Positions 54,939 to 62,838 of a stretch of 64,000 nucleotides of DNA are shown here, piece by piece. Source of the DNA: Pikeienuella litoralis (GTDB lineage Bacteria > Pseudomonadota > Alphaproteobacteria > Rhodobacterales > Rhodobacteraceae); assembly GCF_037646705.1 (NCBI RefSeq), contig NZ_JBBHER010000002.1:186001-250000 (forward strand), read 5' to 3'. The position numbers were made by a program, and so were the translations under genes. Positions within the stretch are counted from its first letter, which is position 1. Each line of letters begins with the position of its first letter. The notes beneath the pieces were generated by a model. The model was given only the letters and a program-made list of their open reading frames with translations. It made no database searches and had not been told where the DNA came from.

Positions 54939-55767
54939 AGCGGCCGGATAGTCCGCCGCTGGCCGGCCGAAAGGATGCCGCGGCTTTCCGCGCCGCTGCG
55001 GCGGAGATGAATGCGCGGCGCCGTCCTCCTCCCGCCGGCGCCGGCGGCCCCGCCCCGCTTTTCTCACACCCGACATCCAGCGCGCGATTCCCGAAGGCCG
55101 CCAGCGGCAGGGCCTGACCGCTCAAGCGGCTGATGAAGATGGGGCGCCCGCTTGACGGGGACGCGCGGGCCGGGGCGATCGACAGGGTGGCGATCCAGCA
55201 GACGCCCGACGGCGGCGCCAGGCCCCGCAGCCGGGTCTCCTTGTGCCGTCCGCCTCGCTCCCTGCTCAGGCGGGATCAATTCCCTGATCGGCAAATAGCA
55301 GGGAAACGCGCGCAAGCTTCAGGATCGCCATCATGTATTGAACCGAAGCGCCGCCCGCGGGCCAAACAGAGGCAGCTGTGAGGGGGGGGTGGCGGAGACG
55401 AAGGGATACTCCAACCAAATCTCTAATCATCTGATTTTAAATGAGAATATCTCGAATTGTTGTCCACTTTCTGCGCTGTCCTGTATGGACCACATCAAAT
55501 CGACTTCTTCCTGTCAACCTCGCTGGGCCGATTTTCTGTCTTATTGACGCTAGGGCTGCTCGCAATCATCCTCGTTAGTTCTCACAGAAAAATCTGAGTG
55601 GGTTTGATACATCGCAGGGAATTCGAACTCCCCCCATGCCCGGCCCTCCATTTTGCGGGGGATGCGCGATGCTACGGAGTGTGTGGTCCTCTTTCTTCGC
55701 CTCATGAAGGCGCGGTGGGCAAGGGCAGGCAGATCATGCCCGCTCTCGCACATAGGCTGTATTTCGG
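54939..55767. other. Non-coding stretch at the island/mobile-region junction
   Basis: I find no convincing gene in these 829 bases. The left part (to about 55390) is GC-rich with only shadow-like frames. From about 55400 composition becomes AT-richer, which marks the change to the mobile region. A small palindrome GGAATTCGAACTCC-like (about 55619-55633) recalls a tRNA T-arm but does not fold as one. The stretch probably contains decayed insertion sequence. Confidence 0.4.
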
Positions 55768-56313
55768 TCAGCCGTTCGACAGCGCCCGGTACACCGAGGT
55801 CCGACCCACCTTGAGGTCTCTTGCGATCTGAGTTGGCGAGACGCCCTCGCGGTGCAGCTTTCTGACGGCTTCCTTATCTACGCTCGGTTTGCGCCCTTTG
55901 TACCGGCCTTCCGCTTTTGCTTTTGCGATGCCCTCCATCTGGCGCTCTTTGCGTACGGCTGTCTCGAACTCCGCGAAGACGCCCAGCATCCCAAGGAATG
56001 CCTTTCCGGCGGCGTCAGCCGTATCTATGGGCTGCTCTATGGCCTCCAGCGCAGCACCCTTCGCCTCCAGCGCCTTGACGATCTCAAAGAGGTCCGCAAT
56101 CGAACGGGCGAGGCGGTCGATGCGTGTTATGACCAGCGTGTCGCCCTCTCTAATGAAGTCGAGGAGGGTGGCGAGTTCATTTCGCCCTGTGCGGCTTGTG
56201 CCGCTCACCTTCTCAGCGCGGATGATTTCGCAGCCTGCCGCCTTGAGAGCTTCCTTCTGAACCTCAAGGCTCTGGTCCTCCGTCGATACCCGTGCGTATC
56301 CATATCTCGCCAT
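55768..56313 (-). CDS. Serine recombinase (resolvase/invertase)
   Basis: 181-residue small serine recombinase of the Tn3-resolvase/Hin type. The catalytic domain starts ARYGYARVSTEDQSLEVQKEAL (Ser in RVST), with VSGTSRTGRNEL, DTLVITRIDRLARSIADL and FAEFETAVRKERQMEGI. A C-terminal helix-turn-helix reads GVSPTQIARDLKVGRTSVYRAL. I choose the ATG at 56313 because AGGAG precedes it by six bases. The upstream inverted repeats look like its crossover site. Confidence 0.92.
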   Translation of the reverse strand: MARYGYARVSTEDQSLEVQKEALKAAGCEIIRAEKVSGTSRTGRNELATLLDFIREGDTLVITRIDRLARSIADLFEIVKALEAKGAALEAIEQPIDTADAAGKAFLGMLGVFAEFETAVRKERQMEGIAKAKAEGRYKGRKPSVDKEAVRKLHREGVSPTQIARDLKVGRTSVYRALSNG

Positions 56314-56324
56314 CGGCGTCTCCT

Positions 56325-56400
56325 GTTCCATTAGGCTCTAGACTTTCCGGAAGATATGTTCCGTAAATCACAATTCAACCCTAATGGAACATAATTTGTG
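56325..56400. promoter_or_regulatory. Res-like inverted-repeat array upstream of the resolvase
   Basis: GTTCCATTAGG (56325-56335) is repeated exactly inverted as CCTAATGGAAC (56380-56390). Between and beside them lie ATGTTCC (56356-56362) and GGAACAT (56386-56392), giving a second inverted pair. The block starts 12 bases before the resolvase ATG and overlaps its likely promoter (minus strand TTGAAT, 16 bases, TATCTT). Resolvases typically bind such subsites for recombination and for autoregulation. Confidence 0.6.
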
Positions 56401-56659
56401 CTCCGCGCGATTGTACCGCTGGGCTATACCCTAAAGGGGATACCCGGCACAATCGGGACAGCCTGATGCTGCGCTGAAGAGAGACCTTCATGCGGAAGCA
56501 CCGGCGGTGGCGTTGGTTACCTAAGCGCATTCTGAGGTGCTGATTCGTTGATGGCCCACCGCGGGTGCGAAGGCGTCCAAGCGGACATGCCCTTTGACAC
56601 CCGATGAGCAAGCTCTGATAACTGGCCGTGAGGCAATTTACAATTTCGACAGAAGAGAG

Positions 56660-57415
56660 ATGATGAGAAAATATCTCAATGCAACGACCATCACATGGGC
56701 TTTGCTTCATGTGATTTTAGTCCTAATTGGAATTCTTGTCATAAACATCGACTACACGACCAACGCTCTCGGTTCAGAAATATCCACCGGCCTTGGCGTG
56801 TCCATAATGGCCGCAGGTGTTGTTGGCATATTTCTTTTTTTGTACGTCGCGCTCTTAGATACGACGCGGTCACGACTGCAGGCCCTGAGCGATGCTGGAT
56901 TGGACGGCATCTTTCGTCATCGATCTGTACGAATTAAGGGCGAATATGATGCGAGACTCGCGCAAGCGAAAAGAATAGATGTAGTAGGGTATGGCCTCGG
57001 AAGCATGCTTGAGGATTTCTCGAATGAATTTGCAAGATGGTCACGGCAGGCAAAAGTCCGGATAGTCGCCATTAACCCAGACGCCCCTACCAAGGAATCG
57101 AGCTACGCTGACATGCGGGATAAAGAGGAAGGCCGCGAAGCAGGAAAAACAAGATCGGACGTTCAGAGACTTATCAAATCTATCAAAGAGAATGAAGATA
57201 TTAACAAAGATCACTTTGAACTTCGCCTTATGAACTCAATCCCATCCGTAAATATCATGATTATTGACGAAGAGATATTCTGGGGCCCCTACCTCTTGGC
57301 AGAGCAGAGTCGAAATACATTTACCATGACCGTTCGCAAGGGAGGGTTCATGTTCAAGGCCCTCGACAACCACTTCTCCCAGATATGGGATAACCATTCA
57401 GCCCCACCCCCATGA
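56660..57415 (+). CDS. Two-helix membrane protein with cytosolic domain of unknown function
   Basis: 251 residues from the ATG pair at 56660 (AGAAGAGAG just upstream; a TTG start at 56594 is possible). Two transmembrane helices lie at about 11-31 and 44-66, followed by a 180-residue soluble domain (RIDVVGYGLGSMLEDFSNEF, later FELRLMNSIPSVNIMIIDEE, then IFWGPYL). The alternating strand-helix pattern and the strand with a conserved Asp-Glu recall PLD-like or DUF5919-type domains, but no HxK motif is present. Composition is AT-rich. First gene of a three-gene cassette; a membrane-acting effector is a reasonable guess. Confidence 0.6.
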   Translation: MMRKYLNATTITWALLHVILVLIGILVINIDYTTNALGSEISTGLGVSIMAAGVVGIFLFLYVALLDTTRSRLQALSDAGLDGIFRHRSVRIKGEYDARLAQAKRIDVVGYGLGSMLEDFSNEFARWSRQAKVRIVAINPDAPTKESSYADMRDKEEGREAGKTRSDVQRLIKSIKENEDINKDHFELRLMNSIPSVNIMIIDEEIFWGPYLLAEQSRNTFTMTVRKGGFMFKALDNHFSQIWDNHSAPPP

Positions 57416-57440
57416 CGCATAATGGTCGCTGTTGCCCGAC

Positions 57441-58409
57441 ATGAAAATCGAAATCCGTATACCATCCCGCCTTCACTTCGCACTGTGCGATCTACGCCCA
57501 GCTTCTGTATATGGGAATGGCGGAATTGGTTTGGGGATCGACGCACCCCATCTGGAGGTTTCATGCACTACCGGTCACGGCCAAGTGGGTCTTCACGGGA
57601 AAGCAACTGAGCAGGAAGGCGAGGTGATCGCTCTCATTAAACGTTTAAAAGCTTTCGTTAACGTAGACACATTGGATATCGAAGTGGTCTCGCATCTTCC
57701 CGCACACTCCGGGTTCGGCAGCCACACTGCCCTTGCTCTCGGGATTGTTGAGGCCGTCGGATTGCTCTCACAATCGAACTGGAACGAACGCCAAATTATC
57801 GAGCTTTCAGGGCGGGGGGGGACCTCCGGAGTGGGCATTCAGACATACTTTCACGGAGGCCTTGCCTATGACTTTGGCAGGCCTGGGGTAGTGCCAGAAG
57901 AGTTGTTACCCTCCTCGGTATCTTCGCCATGGGTGGGGCCTATTTTTGGACCGCGCGTTGAGTTTCCTGATTATTGGGAGGTTCTCTTGGCTATTCCGAA
58001 TGGCAATCACGTATACGGCCAAAAGGAAGTTGAGTTTTTTGAAGAACACACGCCTTTAGAAGAACTAGATGCGCTAAGAGCAATAGCCTCCATACATCAC
58101 GGAGTGATCCCAGCGGTAGCGTCCGCAGACTTGGTGGCTCTCGCAACCTCACTGAGGCGTGTACATCTATCCGGCTTCAAAATGCTCGAGTTGAAATATC
58201 AGTCACAAGATGTTCGCCAGATGTACGGGGCGTTGGTAGAAAAAAACATTGCCAGCGGATTGAGTAGTTTTGGCCCACTCATTTACTCGATTGTTGACGT
58301 AGATGACAGGGAGGCAAAGGATTATTTTGAAATTGTTGCGTCGGCCCACTCAGCTCATATTTTTAATCCAACGATAGCATCTCGCGGCCGACTGGTGTCG
58401 ATTCTATGA
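57441..58409 (+). CDS. GHMP-superfamily enzyme resembling beta-RFAP synthase
   Basis: 322-residue GHMP-fold protein. I start at the ATG followed by KIEIRIPSRLHFALCDL. The GHMP motif is AHSGFGSHTALALG (about 88-101), and GRGGTSGVGIQTYFHGG (about 124-140) is the strongest match to beta-ribofuranosylaminobenzene 5'-phosphate synthase, which joins PRPP and 4-hydroxybenzoate or pABA in methanopterin synthesis. No other methanopterin gene is nearby, so a different phosphoribosyl or kinase reaction is likely here. Low GC. The stop overlaps the next start (ATGA), so the two products are made together. Confidence 0.72.
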   Translation: MKIEIRIPSRLHFALCDLRPASVYGNGGIGLGIDAPHLEVSCTTGHGQVGLHGKATEQEGEVIALIKRLKAFVNVDTLDIEVVSHLPAHSGFGSHTALALGIVEAVGLLSQSNWNERQIIELSGRGGTSGVGIQTYFHGGLAYDFGRPGVVPEELLPSSVSSPWVGPIFGPRVEFPDYWEVLLAIPNGNHVYGQKEVEFFEEHTPLEELDALRAIASIHHGVIPAVASADLVALATSLRRVHLSGFKMLELKYQSQDVRQMYGALVEKNIASGLSSFGPLIYSIVDVDDREAKDYFEIVASAHSAHIFNPTIASRGRLVSIL

Positions 58410-60031
58410 GTGATGAAAGACCCAATATCCGAAGAAGCGTTCTCGGAAGCGCCACTCATCTACGCAAATTAAAGGTATATTTCTACACATCTAATCTAGA
58501 AAAACTTCTGCAAGCTAGGCTCTTATTTCAAAGCAAGGGCTATACTTTAAGTCATTTTCGAGCAAATAGAGAGCCGTATGAGGAAGATTACTCTCTGAAT
58601 AAGGGAGAATTACTTAGGAGGGCCATTTCGCAAGTTCGAAATCAATTTTTGGTTAGATCCGTATTTTTCGTTGAAGACACGTCCATTCGGATAGATGCTC
58701 TTAGCAACGAAAATGACTATCCGGGCCTTCGGGCAAAGGAGTGGTTCGCAGAGATTACATTTGATGAGCTTGATACGATACTCAAATCTAAAGGCAATAA
58801 CCGCCAAGCAATCGTAAAATCGGACGCCGCACTACATATCCCAAATTTGGAAGAGACATTTATATTTCACGGGGAAACAAGTGGGGTAATTGCTGATCGC
58901 CCTCCGGAATTTGAAACAAATTTGCAACACCCTTGGCTTACACCCAATACGTTCAACGGATGGCTTATTCCCGACGGGGCGACCATTCCTCTTGGAGCAA
59001 TGTCCTTTGAAGATTCGTTAGAGTACGACTTTCGCGGAGAGGCACTGGAAAAGCTGCTGAGTTTTCTTAGGCCACTCAATGCCGCAGCTAACCTCCCAAG
59101 CAACTTTTTTACTCGGGAGAGCAATTCAAGAACAATAGACCACGTTGAGCCGTATCTTCCGCATATTTTTGATCCGGAAGATGAAGAGGCGCCCACTGTT
59201 GTTTGTATAGTTGGGCATAAATGTGCCGGAAAAACTACGGCGAGCGAATTCGTTCAGAGTAATTTCGGTGCAGCGTTCTTCGAGGCGAGTGAGCAGCTGA
59301 GAGAAATGGCAAAGGATCGCGGCATAGAAATTACATCATCAAAATCAGCGAATGATTTCTTGGAAAGGTTTGGTCAAGATATAGTCGCTAAGCAGATAAT
59401 TGATCAATTATCAGGAGACGCATCTCCACTAATTGTGATTAGCGGTTTACGCACAATAGAGGAGATTGCTCTGATACATGAAACTTATGTAAATGTTCGT
59501 ACAATTATGGTAAGAGCTGATCGACGCATTCGCTTTGAACGTCACATCAGGAGAGGTCGCGACAGGGATGTCAAAACCCCTAAGCAATTTGATGAACTTG
59601 ACCGAGATCAACTAAGTTTTGGGCTGCTACAGCTGGCAGATGAATTTGCGGATGCATCAATCCTCAACGAAAGCGACCTTCCTAGGTACTATGACAAGGT
59701 TAATTCGACGGTTCGAGATGCGCTGGTCTATCGACGAAAAGAGGGGGGTAGATCATACAGCGCCCTATCTGAGCTGCATCGCTGCTTGATTGCACTCTCA
59801 AGGTTATCGGAATTCGCCAGCTGCGAAGAGATATCAGCCGAGACAGAAGATCTTGGCTCGATGGTTTGGAGATACAACACCAATCGTGCCTTCAAGAACA
59901 TTCCACTATTTGTCGACCGCTTTGACAAGGGCGAGGAGTTACTAAACTATCGGATAAATGGTCGAGGTGAGCGCCTGTTGACATTGCTCAACGTGAGCAA
60001 GGAATACAGCCCACCACCTCGATTGCGGTAA
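58406..60031 (+). CDS. HAM1-like NTPase fused to P-loop nucleotide kinase
   Basis: 541-residue fusion. Residues about 23-222 follow the HAM1/RdgB non-canonical purine NTP pyrophosphatase: YFYTSNLEK (28-33 core), FVEDTSIRIDAL with catalytic Asp91, and PGLRA. Yet the FGYDP loop reads FNGWLIPDG and the C-terminal SHR reads DFR, so purine recognition is altered. Residues about 263-420 are a kinase like dephospho-CoA or archaeal nucleotide kinases: Walker A GHKCAGKTT (270-278), VISGLRTIEEI and a basic lid RRGRDRDVK. About 110 more residues may form a winged-helix-like tail. AT-rich, coupled to the GHMP gene. I infer a role in modified-nucleotide signalling or sensing; this is not established. Confidence 0.72.
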   Translation: MSDERPNIRRSVLGSATHLRKLKVYFYTSNLEKLLQARLLFQSKGYTLSHFRANREPYEEDYSLNKGELLRRAISQVRNQFLVRSVFFVEDTSIRIDALSNENDYPGLRAKEWFAEITFDELDTILKSKGNNRQAIVKSDAALHIPNLEETFIFHGETSGVIADRPPEFETNLQHPWLTPNTFNGWLIPDGATIPLGAMSFEDSLEYDFRGEALEKLLSFLRPLNAAANLPSNFFTRESNSRTIDHVEPYLPHIFDPEDEEAPTVVCIVGHKCAGKTTASEFVQSNFGAAFFEASEQLREMAKDRGIEITSSKSANDFLERFGQDIVAKQIIDQLSGDASPLIVISGLRTIEEIALIHETYVNVRTIMVRADRRIRFERHIRRGRDRDVKTPKQFDELDRDQLSFGLLQLADEFADASILNESDLPRYYDKVNSTVRDALVYRRKEGGRSYSALSELHRCLIALSRLSEFASCEEISAETEDLGSMVWRYNTNRAFKNIPLFVDRFDKGEELLNYRINGRGERLLTLLNVSKEYSPPPRLR

Positions 60032-61008
60032 GCACCTCCCTTTCATTCCTTTGAAGGACCGCGGATGCGCGAGCGAGCATCTGACCCCCGACGACTTGCG
60101 AGTGATACAGGCAGACATTAATGACGTGTTCTTAAAATTACTCCCGTCAACTGGGGCGCGGCAATTGCCGAAGTCAAAGACTGGATGAAGTTACGGAGAC
60201 AGGCTCTGCAACACTACGTACTGTCCACTACTATTCTCTAGGGCGCTAAAATGGCTCGAGTGGGGTTGCATCGCAGATGCCGGAGGCAGACTTTAGGCTG
60301 GGAGCCTCATTTTGTCAGCCAAGCTTTAGGGTTCGGAGAAACGTCGCAAGCCACAGCACGCGGTAGTCAACTACATCGGCAAGTCATGGCTTCTCAATCT
60401 TGTAAGATGCGATAGAGAATGGGTGTACACTCACGACGGCAATCGTATCGAGATCTATATTCTATATCTAAATAACGTAGGTTAGTTGCTGGGATTGATA
60501 ACGCCGCGCGGTGAAAAGGTTTCTACTGCACCAGCGTTAGATCATCTTCTCCGCCGGGGGGCGAATTGTGAGCCACCTTAGCGAATAATCGCTGAGAGCG
60601 TCCGCCGACGCCGTTTCATTGCTTCCGAACTTTATACTTTCATCGCTTCAGAGGTTTGCTGGTGGCGCTGTAAGCGGCAGTTCGTTGAGACTTTAGTTGT
60701 TTCGCAATCCGTTAGTCTGCGCATTAGCGAACCCCTATAGCCGTATTTTGGAGCGCCGCAAGCGTTTCGGACGTCTGAAAGGTGCGCGACCCCCCCATTA
60801 GGGACCACCTGAGCTATGAGAACAAGCCGCTCCTGTTTTGAGCTCCGCATGACGGACGTTCGAAAGCGGCCCCCAACACCCACCAATGAACTAACAGCAG
60901 CGCCCAACTGGCGCGGCTGGGGCTGGTCTCGCCTGATTGCGGCCCAACATGCGCGAGCGGCTGGCGCCGGCTCCAGCCGTGGTTCTTGGTGCCAGAAGAA
61001 AGCCAATC
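60032..61008. other. 977-base stretch without a recognisable gene
   Basis: No frame here has codon use or motifs of a real gene. Small structures are visible: a short stem AGGCT-GGG-AGCCT followed by CATTTTG (60295-60313) that could end the upstream cassette, and an AT-rich near-palindrome around GATCTATATTCTATATCTA (about 60450-60470). A decayed gene, a structured RNA or a replication/attachment region of the mobile element are all possible. Confidence 0.35.
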
Positions 61009-61329
61009 ATGACATACCTAACCGACAGCACCCCAGCCGCGCCGATTTCAGAGAATGAGCGCGACGACCACTATCGCGGCCTTCTCCTTCGCTTGAACGC
61101 CAGATGGCGGATCATATGCGCGGCGACAGACGATCAATGGATCATCCAACGCTACGGCGGAAGGAGGGACGGCCGCCCAAGATGGGAGAGCCTGAGCTTT
61201 GCCGCGACCCGCTCCGGGCTGATCCTCGCAGCCTGTGAGCGAGCCGGCATGGTCGGGCCTCCCCAACGCGCGGTTCTCGAAGCTCTCCCCGAGCATTACC
61301 GCGAATTCCGGGCGCTCCGCATCGCCTGA
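61009..61329 (+). CDS. Small protein upstream of the polymerase-like gene
   Basis: 106-residue protein of unknown function, starting at an ATG with GAAGAAAG upstream. It is mixed alpha/beta in pattern (HYRGLLLRLNARWRIICAAT, then QWIIQRYGGRR and EHYREFRALRI) with several Trp and Arg residues. It lies 53 bases before the polymerase-like gene in the same orientation and probably belongs to the same operon. Similar small ORFs precede replication genes in integrated elements; function not predicted. Confidence 0.55.
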   Translation: MTYLTDSTPAAPISENERDDHYRGLLLRLNARWRIICAATDDQWIIQRYGGRRDGRPRWESLSFAATRSGLILAACERAGMVGPPQRAVLEALPEHYREFRALRIA

Positions 61330-61382
61330 ACCTGTCCGGGCGACCGGACCACCAAATCCAGACACATTGAAAAGGACAAACC

Positions 61383-62657
61383 ATGTTCGACAACGTCGAA
61401 GCGGGCGAAGCCCTGCGTGACAGACCCTTCAACGAAGAGCGCATCGCCGCATCGGAACGGATGAAGGGTTTCATAGAGGCGGCGCTGGTTGGCCTGGCCG
61501 AATACCAGCAGCGCAATGGATCGCGAAAGCGCCGGAGAAAAGCCGCCGATCAGGTTCGCTGGGAGAACGCCGTCGAGGCCATCATCTGCGATCTTTGCTA
61601 TCAGGCCCTGACGGAGCCAGAGCGGGGTATCGCGATCTGCCGCTCCAAAGGTCAGCTAGGCCGTAACTCCCGATATCGCTCGTCCATCCTTGGCAAGCAG
61701 TTTCCTGTAATCGTCGACGCGCTCGCCTCTTTGGATTACCTCGCTGAGGACAGGGGCGGACGGCGATACGGAAACGCGGGCCGTGCGTCAGTGATCTGGC
61801 CGGGGTCCCGGTTGCGCCAAGAAGTCGGACGTCGATGGATCGAACTTTCCGACATCGGCATAAACCTGCCGCGCGAGACGATCATTCTGAAAAGCGGAAA
61901 GAATCCCGACGACTATTTCAGTAAGGCCGATATGGTTGAGTACGAGGACACGTCCACAACCATAAGGAGGCGGACGCAGGTCGATGCTCTCAACTCTTGG
62001 CTCGACAACGCCGACATCCGGCTAGCGCAACATTCTGAGGTCGACCCTGATATTGGCCGGCGCGGCCTCAGGCGCATCTTTACGAACCAAAGCTTCGACA
62101 ATGGCGGTCGCCTCTACGGCGGATTTTGGCAGAACATGCGAAAGGAAGAACGGCCTCGTATCCGGATCAACGGCACATTCTGCGTTGAGATTGACTACGG
62201 TCAAATGAACCCTCGGATCGCATACGGGCTTGCAGGTGCAGCCGACTGCACCGAAGACGCCTACCTCATCCCCGGCCTTGAAGACCATCGGAATGGGGTG
62301 AAGCGGGTCATGAACGCCATGTTCTTCTCGACAAAGCCGCTAGGTAAATTTCCCAAGGGGACCCGCTCGCTGTTTGCACCTGAGTTTCGGATCGAGAATG
62401 TGACGAGACTGATTGAAGACGCCCATCCGGCTCTCTCGGGGTTCTTCTATTCAGGCGCTGGGCATCATCTCCAACACATCGAGAGCGAGATCATGGTGGA
62501 CGTGATGCTGCGACTGAAATCGGTCGGCGTCGTCGCCCTGCCAATCCATGACGCGGTTATCGTGCCCGAGGATGAGGAGTTTGTGGCGATCGATATCATG
62601 AAGGACGCGTTCAGACGGCATGTTGGAAGCGAGGGGATCGTCGATGTGAGGGGATGA
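61383..62657 (+). CDS. Short family-A-polymerase-like protein
   Basis: 424-residue protein with what I read as the three palm/fingers motifs of family A polymerases. Motif A: VEIDYGQMNPRIAYGL (about 268-283, Asp271; compare VDYSQIELR). Motif B: RNGVKRVMNAMFFS (303-316), with Arg303, Lys307 and Phe315 spaced as Arg754, Lys758 and Tyr766 of E. coli Pol I. Motif C: LPIHDAVIVPEDE (compare VHDEL). The N-terminal 200 residues show no exonuclease motif. It is less than half the length of Pol I. AGGAC precedes the ATG. Next to an integrase, so replication or gap filling of a mobile element is plausible. Confidence 0.68.
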   Translation: MFDNVEAGEALRDRPFNEERIAASERMKGFIEAALVGLAEYQQRNGSRKRRRKAADQVRWENAVEAIICDLCYQALTEPERGIAICRSKGQLGRNSRYRSSILGKQFPVIVDALASLDYLAEDRGGRRYGNAGRASVIWPGSRLRQEVGRRWIELSDIGINLPRETIILKSGKNPDDYFSKADMVEYEDTSTTIRRRTQVDALNSWLDNADIRLAQHSEVDPDIGRRGLRRIFTNQSFDNGGRLYGGFWQNMRKEERPRIRINGTFCVEIDYGQMNPRIAYGLAGAADCTEDAYLIPGLEDHRNGVKRVMNAMFFSTKPLGKFPKGTRSLFAPEFRIENVTRLIEDAHPALSGFFYSGAGHHLQHIESEIMVDVMLRLKSVGVVALPIHDAVIVPEDEEFVAIDIMKDAFRRHVGSEGIVDVRG

Positions 62658-62838
62658 CAGGCCACCAACCCCGCTTGCCCTCCCAGTTCCGCCCCCGCCA
62701 TATGTGCAGCCAAAAAAATGAACTGATTGAGGAGAATCTATGAGGGGGAGGGAGGAAGGGGGGGGGGAAGTTAAACCAACCATCAGGTTAACCATATGGC
62801 GGGCCCGTAAGAAATGGACCCGCCCACCGTCCAACCAA

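Noticed and set aside
55610..55640. tRNA T-arm-like palindrome (GTTCGAATTCCC on the minus strand), considered as a tRNA fragment or att site
   Set aside because: The stem does not pair as a 5-bp T-stem with a 7-base loop, and no acceptor or anticodon arm is nearby.
60632..61006. Minus-strand open frame of 124 codons
   Set aside because: No family resemblance, no ribosome-binding site, and it overlaps the upstream region of the small plus-strand gene.
60032..61383. Retron or other RT-linked ncRNA next to the polymerase-like gene
   Set aside because: The protein has family-A motifs and no YxDD reverse-transcriptase motif, and no msr/msd-type inverted repeats are visible.
62798..62824. GGCGGG/CCCGCC hairpin as terminator of the integrase gene
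   Set aside because: Only a 6-bp stem with a 15-base loop and no U tract.
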